64,000 bases of DNA from Fulvivirga sp. M361 (GTDB lineage: Bacteria > Bacteroidota > Bacteroidia > Cytophagales > Cyclobacteriaceae), in the NCBI RefSeq assembly GCF_007097395.1, contig NZ_VKDC01000012.1:62001-126000 (forward strand), given 5' to 3'. The notes under the pieces are model-generated. The model saw only the letters and a program-made list of their open reading frames with translations. It was not told the DNA's origin and did not search any database. Positions within the stretch are counted from its first letter, which is position 1. Every line of letters begins with the position of its first letter. The position numbers were made by a program, and so were the translations under genes. Of this stretch, positions 47,121-55,799 are shown piece after piece.

Positions 47121-47128
47121 TACCTTTG
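47121..47128 (+). promoter_or_regulatory. -7 element of dps promoter
   Basis: TACCTTTG is an exact TAnnTTTG match, 23 bases before the dps ATG. Confidence 0.55.
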
Positions 47129-47151
47129 ACTTAAATAAATAATCAGAAGTT

Positions 47152-47592
47152 ATGAATAATCAAGCAATAATTGACCAACTGAATTTGCTACTGGCAGACT
47201 ACCAGATCTACTATCAAAACCTGCGTGGCTTCCATTGGAATATACAGGGAAAACACTTCTTCGAACTGCATGCCAAGTTTGAAGAGCTATACACCGACTC
47301 AGCGGAAAAAATAGATGAAATTGCGGAACGAATCTTAACCATTGAAGGAGTCCCGCTTCATTCCTATGCTGACTATATCGATACCGCCAATATCGCTGCA
47401 AAAAAGAATGTACATGACGGCGAAAAAGCTGTCGGTGCAATTATTGAAAACCTCACTGCGGTATTGGAACTGGAACGCAAAATCAAAGAAATGGCCGCAG
47501 AGGTCAATGACAACGCCACGGAAGATCTTATGTCTGGTTTTATTGACGAACAGGAAAAGACCATGTGGATGATGAAGGCCTGGATGAAATAA
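47152..47592 (+). CDS. dps: Dps-family ferritin-like protein
   Basis: A 146-residue DNA-protection and iron-storage protein, assembling into 12-mers that oxidise iron with hydrogen peroxide. Ferroxidase residues are visible: NLRGFHWNIQGKHFFELHAKF with His, and DSAEKIDEIAERI with Asp and Glu. Full length. It has its own promoter element and terminator. Confidence 0.95.
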   Translation: MNNQAIIDQLNLLLADYQIYYQNLRGFHWNIQGKHFFELHAKFEELYTDSAEKIDEIAERILTIEGVPLHSYADYIDTANIAAKKNVHDGEKAVGAIIENLTAVLELERKIKEMAAEVNDNATEDLMSGFIDEQEKTMWMMKAWMK

Positions 47593-47597
47593 ACCAA

Positions 47598-47632
47598 GGG
47601 CCTTTTTCAGCAACAAACAAGGCCCCTTTATA
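47598..47632 (+). terminator. Possible terminator after dps
   Basis: GGGCCTT and AAGGCCC form a seven-pair stem with a 14-base loop, followed by a short CCTTTATA stretch. It starts 6 bases after the dps stop. Confidence 0.5.
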
Positions 47633-47656
47633 ACTAACTATAATATTGTGTTAGGT

Positions 47657-48154
47657 TTATTCGGGCCTTTTCTTTCTTTTATGTCTGGCGTGCCTGAGGC
47701 GTTGCATTCTGTTGACGACTTTTAACATGACACTGTCGAACTTAGGTTTTTGAACCTCATTACACACACTGCGTAATTTCCTTAAATGCTGAAAGTTATA
47801 CCTTTCTAATTCAGCCTGTTTAGTAACTACCGCACGGATCAATTCTTCCACGGCTGCCGTATCAGGTTCTTCTGCCAATAATCGGGTTAGTGCTACACGG
47901 GCACTATGCATATCCTGTGTCAACGTTTGTATAGATTTAAAATGTTCGCGCCGGGCGCCCTTAAAAAACCTGATCTGTTCTTCGTTAAGGTTTAATTCTT
48001 TTCGCAGGTAACGTTCTACCCTAAATTCATCGGATAAGTTGACGTGATCTTTTTTAATCGATCTTGAAAACCAAAGAAATGATAAGGTGATCAGATTAAT
48101 GACAATCAGTACTGCCACCGTGAATACCCACCTTTTATTATTTATTTTTCTCAT
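47657..48154 (-). CDS. Membrane-anchored Spy/CpxP-like protein
   Basis: A 165-residue protein with one N-terminal membrane helix (about 10-29), then a helical periplasmic domain with LNLNEEQIRFFKGARREHF, the L-x-x-x-Q repeat type of Spy/CpxP and heavy-metal sensor proteins. The C-terminus is strongly basic (RHARHKRKKRPE). ATG overlaps the anti-sigma stop (ATGA). Its role may be a periplasmic chaperone or stress sensor. Confidence 0.75.
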   Translation of the reverse strand: MRKINNKRWVFTVAVLIVINLITLSFLWFSRSIKKDHVNLSDEFRVERYLRKELNLNEEQIRFFKGARREHFKSIQTLTQDMHSARVALTRLLAEEPDTAAVEELIRAVVTKQAELERYNFQHLRKLRSVCNEVQKPKFDSVMLKVVNRMQRLRHARHKRKKRPE

Positions 48155-48453
48155 TCTACAAGTTCGTTAGTATAAATCGAAGTCCACTCCATATTATATT
48201 CGGAGGCCAGTTGCGCTACATTATCGGTGTTATCCTCTTCCTGGTTCATCGAAAAATTGAGATAAGTAAAAACGTTAAAAATAGTAATGATACACAAACT
48301 TGCCAGGCCCCACTTTAATTTGAAAACAGGCTGTTCCGATACCTCCATCCTGGCTCTTAACTTTGAGTAGAAATAAGAACCTGCTTCCAATCGATCGACC
48401 TGATCTACACTAGCCAGTGTTTTCTCCACTTCATTTTTGAAACTTTCTTCCAT
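48151..48453 (-). CDS. Putative anti-sigma factor, short
   Basis: A 100-residue protein with a soluble cytoplasmic part (about 1-47, VEKTLASVDQVDRLEAGSYFY), one membrane helix (about 48-68) and a short periplasmic tail. It starts 2 bases after the ECF sigma gene and overlaps the Spy-like gene by 4 bases. The topology and position are those of anti-sigma factors; no zinc motif is seen. ATG 48453 is used (an in-frame TTG lies two codons earlier). Function is inferred from context. Confidence 0.65.
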   Translation of the reverse strand: MEESFKNEVEKTLASVDQVDRLEAGSYFYSKLRARMEVSEQPVFKLKWGLASLCIITIFNVFTYLNFSMNQEEDNTDNVAQLASEYNMEWTSIYTNELVE

Positions 48454-48455
48454 AA

Positions 48456-49052
48456 TCAATCTTTTTCGCTTTTATAATATTCCCTTAAACTCTTCCTCAG
48501 ATTCATTTTAGCCCGGTGCATTAATGATTCCACAGATGAAACAGTAGTTTCCATAATTTTTGCTGCTTCGGCATAGCTTTGCCCTTCTACTTTATGCAAT
48601 AAGAAAACAGTACGCTGCTTTTCCGGTAACTCATCTATCTTGGAAAACAGTAACGTCACTCTCTCTTTGTTTTCAAGTTTTACCCCAGGATGCATCTCAT
48701 CCCGATGATACCGGGCCACGTACTCTTCCTTTCCGAATAGAGAATATACGAACGCCCATCTTTTGTTGCGATTGAGCCTCCGTATATATTCAAGAGACTT
48801 ATTCACTGTGATACGATATATCCAGGTACCCAGTCCGGATCGCTCCCGGAAGTTACCGATGGACTGATAAACCTCAATAAAAACTTCCTGTGCTAAATCT
48901 TCTGCCTCAGACCGGCTTCTGAGATAACTATAACATAAATTGTAAACCTTGTTTTGATAATATGTCACCAGCGTTTTGAAGGCATCTTCATTGTGTTTCT
49001 TCAATTGATTAACTAGATCATCTTCTTTCAACCCTGGTGACGTCAGTTGCAC
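48456..49052 (-). CDS. ECF sigma factor, GTG start
   Basis: A 198-residue sigma-70 factor of the ECF class: sigma-2 with EAEDLAQEVFIEVYQSIGNF and GTWIYRITVNKSLEYIRR, sigma-4 with ELPEKQRTVFLLHKVEGQSY and AAKIMETTVSSVESLMHRAK. The GTG at 49052 comes one base after the stop of the upstream Spy-like gene, so translation is coupled. The anti-sigma factor follows, flanked on each side of the pair by a Spy-like gene. Confidence 0.92.
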   Translation of the reverse strand: MQLTSPGLKEDDLVNQLKKHNEDAFKTLVTYYQNKVYNLCYSYLRSRSEAEDLAQEVFIEVYQSIGNFRERSGLGTWIYRITVNKSLEYIRRLNRNKRWAFVYSLFGKEEYVARYHRDEMHPGVKLENKERVTLLFSKIDELPEKQRTVFLLHKVEGQSYAEAAKIMETTVSSVESLMHRAKMNLRKSLREYYKSEKD

Positions 49053-49053
49053 G

Positions 49054-49530
49054 TTATTTATCGCCTCTTTGTCCCATTGATCGTTTCATTCTTTTGTGAC
49101 CAGTCATTCTACCAGCATGACTATCAAAAAACAGGCGCTGCTCTTCCGTTAATTCAGCTCTTACTTTTTGACGATGTGCTACTGCTACCTTCATCATTCG
49201 GATTTTTATCACACCCATCTCGTCAACCAGTTTGTTAAGATCATTCAAATTGGTTTTTTCAGTGGTAGAAAGGGTGTTGAGTCTGGCCTCTTTTTCACGT
49301 AGCTGGTTTCTCAAAGGAAGCATTTGCTTCTGCATATCCACTCTCAAATCATTCAGCTTTTCTTTTTGAGTATCTGTCAGATCGGGTATTTGGTCTAATA
49401 GTGCACCTCTCCGTGAAACATTATCTCTCATTCCCCGGCCCCTCTCATGCTGCTGAGCATAAGTAGTTGTAAATGCCGATATCATGATAAATAATATGGC
49501 ACCCGTCATTAATAATTTTGAGTTTTTCAT
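49054..49530 (-). CDS. Secreted Spy/CpxP-like protein
   Basis: A 158-residue exported protein, signal peptide to about residue 25 (TTTYAQ). The helical body has the LTxxQ-type motif twice in form: DLTDTQKEKLNDLRVDM and ELTEEQRLFFDSH. Basic, Met-rich surroundings (GRMTGHKRMKRSMGQ). Spy/CpxP proteins are periplasmic chaperones and feedback regulators of envelope stress systems. First gene of the four-gene sigma operon. Confidence 0.82.
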   Translation of the reverse strand: MKNSKLLMTGAILFIMISAFTTTYAQQHERGRGMRDNVSRRGALLDQIPDLTDTQKEKLNDLRVDMQKQMLPLRNQLREKEARLNTLSTTEKTNLNDLNKLVDEMGVIKIRMMKVAVAHRQKVRAELTEEQRLFFDSHAGRMTGHKRMKRSMGQRGDK

Positions 49531-49591
49531 AACATTATTTATTTAGTTCAATGTTTTGGATGCCATCCAACTGAAAAACTTGCGGCTACAA

Positions 49592-50065
49592 CTAAAATAA
49601 AACTGAAAAATAGTAGTAGCACATAAACAGGCAGGCGATTAACTTTATTAAACTACCCAATAAAAACCCAACAAAAGAGCCCCAGGCAGCCTTAAGCGCT
49701 TGTTTTGAATTTTTACCTGCCACATACTCACCGATCAACGCACCTAACAAAGGTCCCACGATAATTCCTACCGGGCTGAAAAACAGGCCAATGATCAATC
49801 CTGCGAAAGTGCCTATCACCCCCAAACGGCTCCCTCCATACTTCTTTGTACCATATGCCGGGATGATATAATCCAACACGGTCACTGCAATAGTGATGAG
49901 CAGCCAAATGACCATGAATTTAGTGGAGAAAGGCGCTTCCGAACGCAACTGTAGCAGTAACAACCCGGTATACGTGATCGGCGGACCGGGAAGTATTGGA
50001 AGAAAACAGCCTATGATGCCTACCAGCATTAAAATTCCCACAATAACAAACAATACAATATCCAT
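49592..50065 (-). CDS. DUF456 family membrane protein
   Basis: A 157-residue protein with about four membrane helices. The N-terminus FLPILPGPPITYTGLLLL and the glycine-rich middle (GLIIGLFFSPVGIIVGPLLGALIGEY) are the DUF456 signature. No function is known. It is divergent from the HEAT-like protein with only 20 bases between the start codons. Confidence 0.9.
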   Translation of the reverse strand: MDIVLFVIVGILMLVGIIGCFLPILPGPPITYTGLLLLQLRSEAPFSTKFMVIWLLITIAVTVLDYIIPAYGTKKYGGSRLGVIGTFAGLIIGLFFSPVGIIVGPLLGALIGEYVAGKNSKQALKAAWGSFVGFLLGSLIKLIACLFMCYYYFSVLF

Positions 50066-50085
50066 ACTTCTACTATATTAGGACA

Positions 50086-50604
50086 GTGGACATCAAAAAA
50101 GAAATTCTTAAGGAACATTCCAAACAGCAGGTTGTTAAAATCGCCAATTATATAGCAGACGATAAAGAGCGGTTTGAGGAATTATTAGACCTTCTATTAG
50201 ATCAGGAATATAGGATAAGCCAGCGGGCGGCCTGGGTAATGAGTCATTGTGTTGACACCCATCAGCACCTGATAGTACCGCATTTAAAAAAGGTAATTTC
50301 AAATCTTAGAGGCCCTATACCTGTAGCTGTTACCCGAAATACATTGAGAATACTTCAATTCATTGAAATTCCCAATGAGCTACTAGGTGAAATGGCAGAT
50401 ATTGGCTTTAAGATCATGGAATCTGGCAATCAACCTATAGCTGTAAAAGTTTTCGCCATGACTGTACTGGCTAATATTTGTGAACAAGAACCGGAACTCA
50501 AAAATGAACTGGCACTCTTAATCGAAGACCAGATGCCCTACGGATCCGCTGGATTTAAAAATCGAGGGGGAAAGATCCTAAAAAAACTCAGAAGCCGGGC
50601 TTAA
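50086..50604 (+). CDS. HEAT-repeat-like protein, GTG start
   Basis: A 172-residue all-helical soluble protein: EELLDLLLDQEYRISQRAAW, LKKVISNLRGPIPVAVTRNT and FAMTVLANICEQEPELKNEL look like ARM/HEAT-type helix pairs. Conserved in Bacteroidota by my recollection but without a known role. GTG at 50086 is the only good start. Its stop overlaps the stop of the convergent dehydrogenase by 3 bases. Confidence 0.7.
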   Translation: MDIKKEILKEHSKQQVVKIANYIADDKERFEELLDLLLDQEYRISQRAAWVMSHCVDTHQHLIVPHLKKVISNLRGPIPVAVTRNTLRILQFIEIPNELLGEMADIGFKIMESGNQPIAVKVFAMTVLANICEQEPELKNELALLIEDQMPYGSAGFKNRGGKILKKLRSRA

Positions 50605-51932
50605 TTCACCTGCTGCTCGGTCATGTTAAAACCAAGCTCTGCGAGCTCCTGTAAAATAGGATCATAAATCTCCTTTTTTATAGGGATTTGAACACCTGGT
50701 TGATCAATCTTGCCTTCCATTATAAGCCGGGCGGCAATTCCCGCCGGTAAACCTACTGTCTTGGACATAGCAGTACTACGTGAATCATCTCCTACAGCAA
50801 TCAATGTACTGTTAATCTCTTTTTGAACACCGTTTTCAAGGTAAATAAATTTGTGCCACATAACAATCATATCTTTATCCTCTTCCTTCAGCGTCCATTT
50901 CTTCTTCAGGATGTGTTCAAGTAATTGCGCAGGAGTGCCATTATCTAACCCTATTTTGGTATCATCAAACATGCCTGCCCATTTTAGCCGATACATTTCC
51001 GGGCCATCCAGATCTACTCCCATGTAATGCGCCAGTTTTAACTCTACAGAATCAGAAGGGTTGTATGACAGGAATGAGTTAATGAAATCCCTGTGTGTCA
51101 TATCACCCACAGCTTCCATCTCATAAGTATCATCTGTAGCGCCTAGCTGAACAAAAATATTCCAGGCACGACAAAAACCCGGTCTCCTGAAAGTCCCACG
51201 ATACATAGTTTTAATATCACGAAGTCCATATACGTCAAGGTATTTTAAAGAATCACGGTTAGCGTATCCTTCGAAATAGCCATAACCTGGTATATGGACC
51301 TGCTCCGTTCTACGAAAAAGTCTGTGATATGGAATGTATTTGGACTTTTCTTCCTGTATGAATTTAACAATACCCTGACCTGCCAATACCACGTTTCTTG
51401 GGTTCCAGGTAAATTTATACTCCCAGGGATTTTCCTGATCTGCATCTGGCGCCAACAATCCTCCGGTAAATGTCTCGAAACCGATAAGCTGTGAACCTGC
51501 GTGCCTGATCTTATCAATCACCTTCATCGCCGACATATGGTCAATACCCGGGTCCAACCCACATTCATTCAATAAGGTCACTCCTTTTTTCCTGGCATCT
51601 GCATCAAGTGCACGCATCTCATCGCTCACATAGGAGGCCGTGACAAGGTTAACACTATGTTGCACACACAAGGTAGCTACCAAAGGATGAAAACGTGCCG
51701 GCAACATAGAAATTACAATGCCGGCCCGGGCAATTTCCTGCTCCCGTTGGCTTTCATTATGGATATCAAACTGAAATGCTTCACCAGAAGACTGTGGCGG
51801 GCACTTCTCTCGGGCCGACTCCAATGAATAATCTCCGATTCTCACTTTCCAGCCATCACTGGCATGGCCTAACAGATAGGTTATCAAAGAGGTAGCAGAC
51901 CTTCCGGCCCCAAGAACAAGGATTGTTTTCAT
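50601..51932 (-). CDS. Saccharopine dehydrogenase family protein
   Basis: A 443-residue NAD(P)-binding oxidoreductase of the saccharopine dehydrogenase family. The N-terminal Rossmann motif is ILVLGAGRSATSLI, followed by SMLPARFHPLVATLC and LNECGLDPGIDHMSAMK, which is the typical LYS9-like block. A glutamate-forming (lysine-degrading) or a related reductase function is likely. ATG 51932 is chosen; the frame is open 20 codons further up, with a less suitable N-terminus. Confidence 0.88.
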   Translation of the reverse strand: MKTILVLGAGRSATSLITYLLGHASDGWKVRIGDYSLESAREKCPPQSSGEAFQFDIHNESQREQEIARAGIVISMLPARFHPLVATLCVQHSVNLVTASYVSDEMRALDADARKKGVTLLNECGLDPGIDHMSAMKVIDKIRHAGSQLIGFETFTGGLLAPDADQENPWEYKFTWNPRNVVLAGQGIVKFIQEEKSKYIPYHRLFRRTEQVHIPGYGYFEGYANRDSLKYLDVYGLRDIKTMYRGTFRRPGFCRAWNIFVQLGATDDTYEMEAVGDMTHRDFINSFLSYNPSDSVELKLAHYMGVDLDGPEMYRLKWAGMFDDTKIGLDNGTPAQLLEHILKKKWTLKEEDKDMIVMWHKFIYLENGVQKEINSTLIAVGDDSRSTAMSKTVGLPAGIAARLIMEGKIDQPGVQIPIKKEIYDPILQELAELGFNMTEQQVN

Positions 51933-52071
51933 ATGATCCAAATGTATATCAAGGGCGACCAAGATAAAAGATTTGTCAAGCTTATTTGGCAATAATCATA
52001 CATAATATTTTGATGCCCGATATCTAGTGTTATATTGCAATTATTTGACAATAAATGGATGTTAAAAGTCT

Positions 52072-52536
52072 ATGGAAGGTTTTAATACCTACACAAATGA
52101 AGGCACTCTCGATCCATATTTTTTAAAATTGATCAACCGTGCAAGAAGTGTTACTAATTCAAGTTATTCCCCCTATTCCAATTATCGCGTAGGCGCAGCT
52201 TTGTTACTGGAAAATGGACAAATTTTAACAGGATCAAATCAGGAGAATGCATCATACCCTGCCGGTTTATGTGCGGAAAGAGTAGCCTTATTTTATGCTG
52301 CTTCATCGTATCCTGATCAGGTGATCAAAGCTGTAGCTGTTGTGGCAAGAAGCGCCAGGGAAACAGAATTTAAGCCTGTATCTCCTTGTGGAATCTGCCG
52401 GCAAGTGGTTTTGGAGTATGAAATGAAACAAGGTGTTCCAATTCAATTGATTTTTCAAACACAAGACAAGCAGTGGATCATCACTAAAAATAGCAGGGTA
52501 TTACTTCCCTTTTGCTTTGATAGAGATAATCTGTAG
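52072..52536 (+). CDS. cdd: Cytidine deaminase
   Basis: Zinc-dependent deaminase in pyrimidine salvage, cytidine to uridine. The active site is clear: NASYPAGLCAERVAL with the zinc Cys and catalytic Glu, and SPCGICRQVV with the other two Cys. The substrate-binding YSPYSNYRVGAALL segment is present. 154 residues, tetrameric type. Divergent from the dehydrogenase. Confidence 0.95.
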   Translation: MEGFNTYTNEGTLDPYFLKLINRARSVTNSSYSPYSNYRVGAALLLENGQILTGSNQENASYPAGLCAERVALFYAASSYPDQVIKAVAVVARSARETEFKPVSPCGICRQVVLEYEMKQGVPIQLIFQTQDKQWIITKNSRVLLPFCFDRDNL

Positions 52537-52614
52537 GCACATCTATTAAGAGTATAATATTTAACAATAAATTGTAATTTAGTCCATCTCGGTCTTTAGT
52601 ATTCAGGCGTTAAT

Positions 52615-54894
52615 ATGAAATTTGATCTCCGAAACCTTAGTATAAAAGCGCAGGCGTTTGTTATTTTTGGCGTTCTCACCTTATTGTCGATCATCAATTT
52701 TCTGGTATTGAACGATGCTGTAAGAAGGCATCAGACAGCTTCGCAAAAAATGGATATTGCGGGAAAAACCAGAATGCTATCGCAACAAATTGCATTGATA
52801 GCAAATCGTATTGATGGAGGTGATGACGATCTGAAAAATGAATTAAAAAAAGCAATAGACGAACAAGAAAACATTCTGGGTGCATTTGAATTTGGCGGTA
52901 AAGTACCTGGATATAATTCTACTATGGAGCCTCTCACCGGCGCTGCAAAAGCTAGTTTGTTAAAAGTTGTGAAAGGCTGGAACACCTATAAAGTAAATCT
53001 CGAAATACTTTTAGGTGCCCGACAAGCTCCCAACCAAAAAACTAATTCGGATGAAAATAACCAGGATTGGGACATTGCTACGTCAAAAGAAGAGGCGTTA
53101 GGCTTTATCAATAAAAATTCTGAGACGCTGCTCAGGGATTGCAAGGAAATGGCAAAGACCATATTAAGCGAATTAGAAGAAAAGGGCAGTCGGCTGAACT
53201 ATTCCCTCATTTTCTTTTTGGGAGTTAACCTTGTCATTTTAATGATAATTGTTTTCACCATCATCCATTACTTTTTCAAACCGTTGAAAAACATCAGTGA
53301 TACTGCCAAAAAAATAAGCGAAGGTGATCATGAGGTAATTTCTCAATATGCCTATACAAACGAGGTAGGCTATATTTCCAATACGCTTAACGAGATGGCC
53401 AAAAGCTTAAGAAGTGCGACGGCTTTTGTTGAAAAAATCGGAGACGGAAATCTTGATGAGCAATTTGAAGGAGCAAATGAAGATGAGCTGAGTAAAAACA
53501 GCCTGATAAAAGCGCTCATTACCATGCGTGAGCAAATGAAAGAGGTCAGGGAGGAAGAGCAAAAAAGGAAGTGGTCCACAGAAGGGTTGGCGCTGTTCTC
53601 AGACATATTACGTTCTACAGACGTTGATTTACATGAACTTGGCAGAATAATAATTGCCAAACTCGTTGAGTATTCCGGTGCTAATCAGGGTGGGTTGTAC
53701 CTGCTGAATGAAGAAAGTGAAAAAAAATTAGAATTGATCGCTCTTTATGCTTACGACCGGCATAAATACGATGAAAAAGTAATTCGTTTGGGAGAAGGAC
53801 TTATAGGACAGACTTTTCTTGAAAAGAAAACCACCTTATTGCTTGAAATACCAGAGGATTATATTCGTATAGGTTCCGGATTAGGATATGCCGAACCTAA
53901 ATCGATCATTATTGTTCCGTTGATGGTCAATGAAGAAATCTTCGGTATAGTAGAACTAGGCTCTTTTAAAAAGTTTGAGCCTTTTGAAATACAGTTTGTA
54001 GAAAAATTGGGAGAAAACATAGCCTCTACCATTTCCAGTGTAAAAGTTAATCAGCGCACGAAACAACTTCTCGAAGAATCTCAACAGCTTACGGAACAGA
54101 TGCAGGCCCAGGAAGAAGAAATGAGGCAAAATATGGAGGAGTTAACCGCGACTCAGGAAGAAATGCAACGCACAGAATTAGAATTATATTCACAGCAAAC
54201 TGCTATTAATGCCAATGTGGGTATTGCAGAATTTGGTTTGGACGGAAGGTTAACTACAGCCAATGCTACTTACATTCAAAACCTGGGATACGTTAAAGAT
54301 GAACTTTCAGGCATGTACTTTTCTCAGATCACACCTAATGCCGAATTATGGGACAAAGTAATTAAAGGACATGAAGCAAAAGGGTGGTATGAAAAAGCCA
54401 AAAGAACAGGCGAACAGGTCAAAATGCAATCTACGTTTGTATTGGTTAAAACTGAATCAGATAGCAGAGTAGTAGAATTAATCACAGAGTTCGACTTAGA
54501 AAATGTTACTGTAGAGAAAAGTAATGAAAGCGAAATAGATGATCTGTTACGTCAACAACTTGAAGAGCTCAACATCACTCAGGAACAGATGGATGAACAA
54601 ATGAGGGCCGTTGAAAGTAAGTTCCAGGTTTTTGATAACAACCTCTTCTATCTTATTTGTGATCATAGTGGTGCCGTAATTGAGGTGAATACCAGGATCA
54701 AAAACACCTTCAATATTGAAGGTCAAATCGGGTCAGAATTCAACTTAGACATCATTTTCGAACAAATAGAACTCGATGAAGGTATAAAAACAGCTTCTTT
54801 GAAAAATAATCAGGTACCTGTGGAGGTAATTGTAAAAGTATTAGAAGAAAAAGAAGGAGTTAAAACCTTTTTAGTACTTTGGGACTTAAATTAA
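52615..54894 (+). CDS. PilJ-HAMP-GAF-PAS membrane receptor
   Basis: A 759-residue membrane receptor. Parts in order: first membrane helix (about 13-30), periplasmic PilJ-type sensor domain (IAGKTRMLSQQIA motif at about 45-57; about 40-190), second helix (about 197-221), HAMP (about 222-275), helical linker, GAF (about 320-478, with IPEDYIRIGSGLG), coiled coil (about 480-525, QEEEMRQNMEELTATQEEM), a PAS domain (about 525-640), a second helical link and a short PAS-like domain (about 660-759). No kinase or MCP signalling tip with the canonical hairpin is seen. It is the first gene of a co-directional run with CheR and CheB. Confidence 0.87.
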   Translation: MKFDLRNLSIKAQAFVIFGVLTLLSIINFLVLNDAVRRHQTASQKMDIAGKTRMLSQQIALIANRIDGGDDDLKNELKKAIDEQENILGAFEFGGKVPGYNSTMEPLTGAAKASLLKVVKGWNTYKVNLEILLGARQAPNQKTNSDENNQDWDIATSKEEALGFINKNSETLLRDCKEMAKTILSELEEKGSRLNYSLIFFLGVNLVILMIIVFTIIHYFFKPLKNISDTAKKISEGDHEVISQYAYTNEVGYISNTLNEMAKSLRSATAFVEKIGDGNLDEQFEGANEDELSKNSLIKALITMREQMKEVREEEQKRKWSTEGLALFSDILRSTDVDLHELGRIIIAKLVEYSGANQGGLYLLNEESEKKLELIALYAYDRHKYDEKVIRLGEGLIGQTFLEKKTTLLLEIPEDYIRIGSGLGYAEPKSIIIVPLMVNEEIFGIVELGSFKKFEPFEIQFVEKLGENIASTISSVKVNQRTKQLLEESQQLTEQMQAQEEEMRQNMEELTATQEEMQRTELELYSQQTAINANVGIAEFGLDGRLTTANATYIQNLGYVKDELSGMYFSQITPNAELWDKVIKGHEAKGWYEKAKRTGEQVKMQSTFVLVKTESDSRVVELITEFDLENVTVEKSNESEIDDLLRQQLEELNITQEQMDEQMRAVESKFQVFDNNLFYLICDHSGAVIEVNTRIKNTFNIEGQIGSEFNLDIIFEQIELDEGIKTASLKNNQVPVEVIVKVLEEKEGVKTFLVLWDLN

Positions 54895-54959
54895 TTTAGT
54901 ATAAAAAAAATTCATTATTATACTATTTATCAAGCACATCAGAATTTCTGTATGATATA

Positions 54960-55778
54960 ATGAAAGATATTGACATAGCTGATCTAAGGAAGATAACAGA
55001 GCTCGTAAAACTAAAGCATGGGTATGATTTCACTAATTACGCCATGTCGTCTTTTAAAAGACGACTTGTCAGAATATTAGAGCTATACAACCTTAGTATT
55101 GAAGCATTAATCCGTAAGCTGCAAGAACCTTCTTTTGTAGAAGAATTCCTCAATGAAATCACAGTTAACGTGACCGAAATGTTTCGTGACCCTTCTTTTT
55201 GGAGAGTTTTGAGGGACGACATTATTCCAGGCATACTATTAAATCATAATAAGATCCGGATATGGCATGCAGGATGCTCATCCGGAGAAGAAGTTTTTTC
55301 AATTGCAATTTTGTTAAAAGAAATGGGTATTCTCCACAATGTACAGATCATCGCTACTGATTTGGATACCAATATTCTTGAAAAAGCTAAATCAGGTTCA
55401 TATAACATCAAAAGTATGGACCTCAATGAGAAGAATTACATCCGATTTCAGGGAACCGGGTCTCTCAAAGATTATTACAAGGAAGTAAATGGTAAGGCGA
55501 TTATGGATGAATCACTACTCATGGACGTATCATTTAGAAAGCATGACCTGGTAAAAGGTGATATCTTCAATAAGTTTGACCTCATCTTGTGCAGAAATGT
55601 CATGATATATTTTAATCAAACCTTACAGAACAATGTCCTAAAGAAATTTCATGAAAGCCTTTTCAAGTACGGATACCTGGCAATAGGATCTAAGGAATCT
55701 CTTATTTGGTGTGACATAGCCAATAAGTTTATTGTTGTAAACAATGAAGAAAAAGTTTATAAGAAGATCAAAGACTAA
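54960..55778 (+). CDS. cheR: CheR-type protein glutamate methyltransferase
   Basis: A 272-residue S-adenosylmethionine-dependent methyltransferase that esterifies glutamates in coiled-coil receptors. The N-terminal helical domain (FTNYAMSSFKRRL) is followed by the SAM-binding fold: NEITVNVTEMFRDPSFW, IRIWHAGCSSGEEVFS, IIATDLDTNIL and FDLILCRNVMIYF. All the motifs of active CheR proteins are there. It starts 65 bases after the receptor gene. No CheA, CheW or classical MCP is encoded in the window. Confidence 0.93.
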   Translation: MKDIDIADLRKITELVKLKHGYDFTNYAMSSFKRRLVRILELYNLSIEALIRKLQEPSFVEEFLNEITVNVTEMFRDPSFWRVLRDDIIPGILLNHNKIRIWHAGCSSGEEVFSIAILLKEMGILHNVQIIATDLDTNILEKAKSGSYNIKSMDLNEKNYIRFQGTGSLKDYYKEVNGKAIMDESLLMDVSFRKHDLVKGDIFNKFDLILCRNVMIYFNQTLQNNVLKKFHESLFKYGYLAIGSKESLIWCDIANKFIVVNNEEKVYKKIKD

Positions 55779-55799
55779 GCGCAACAGCATACTTAGGGG

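Noticed and set aside
53370-53660. Minus-strand open frame in the PilJ-HAMP-GAF gene
   Set aside because: Ser-rich shadow with no recognisable feature; the plus-strand gene is complete.
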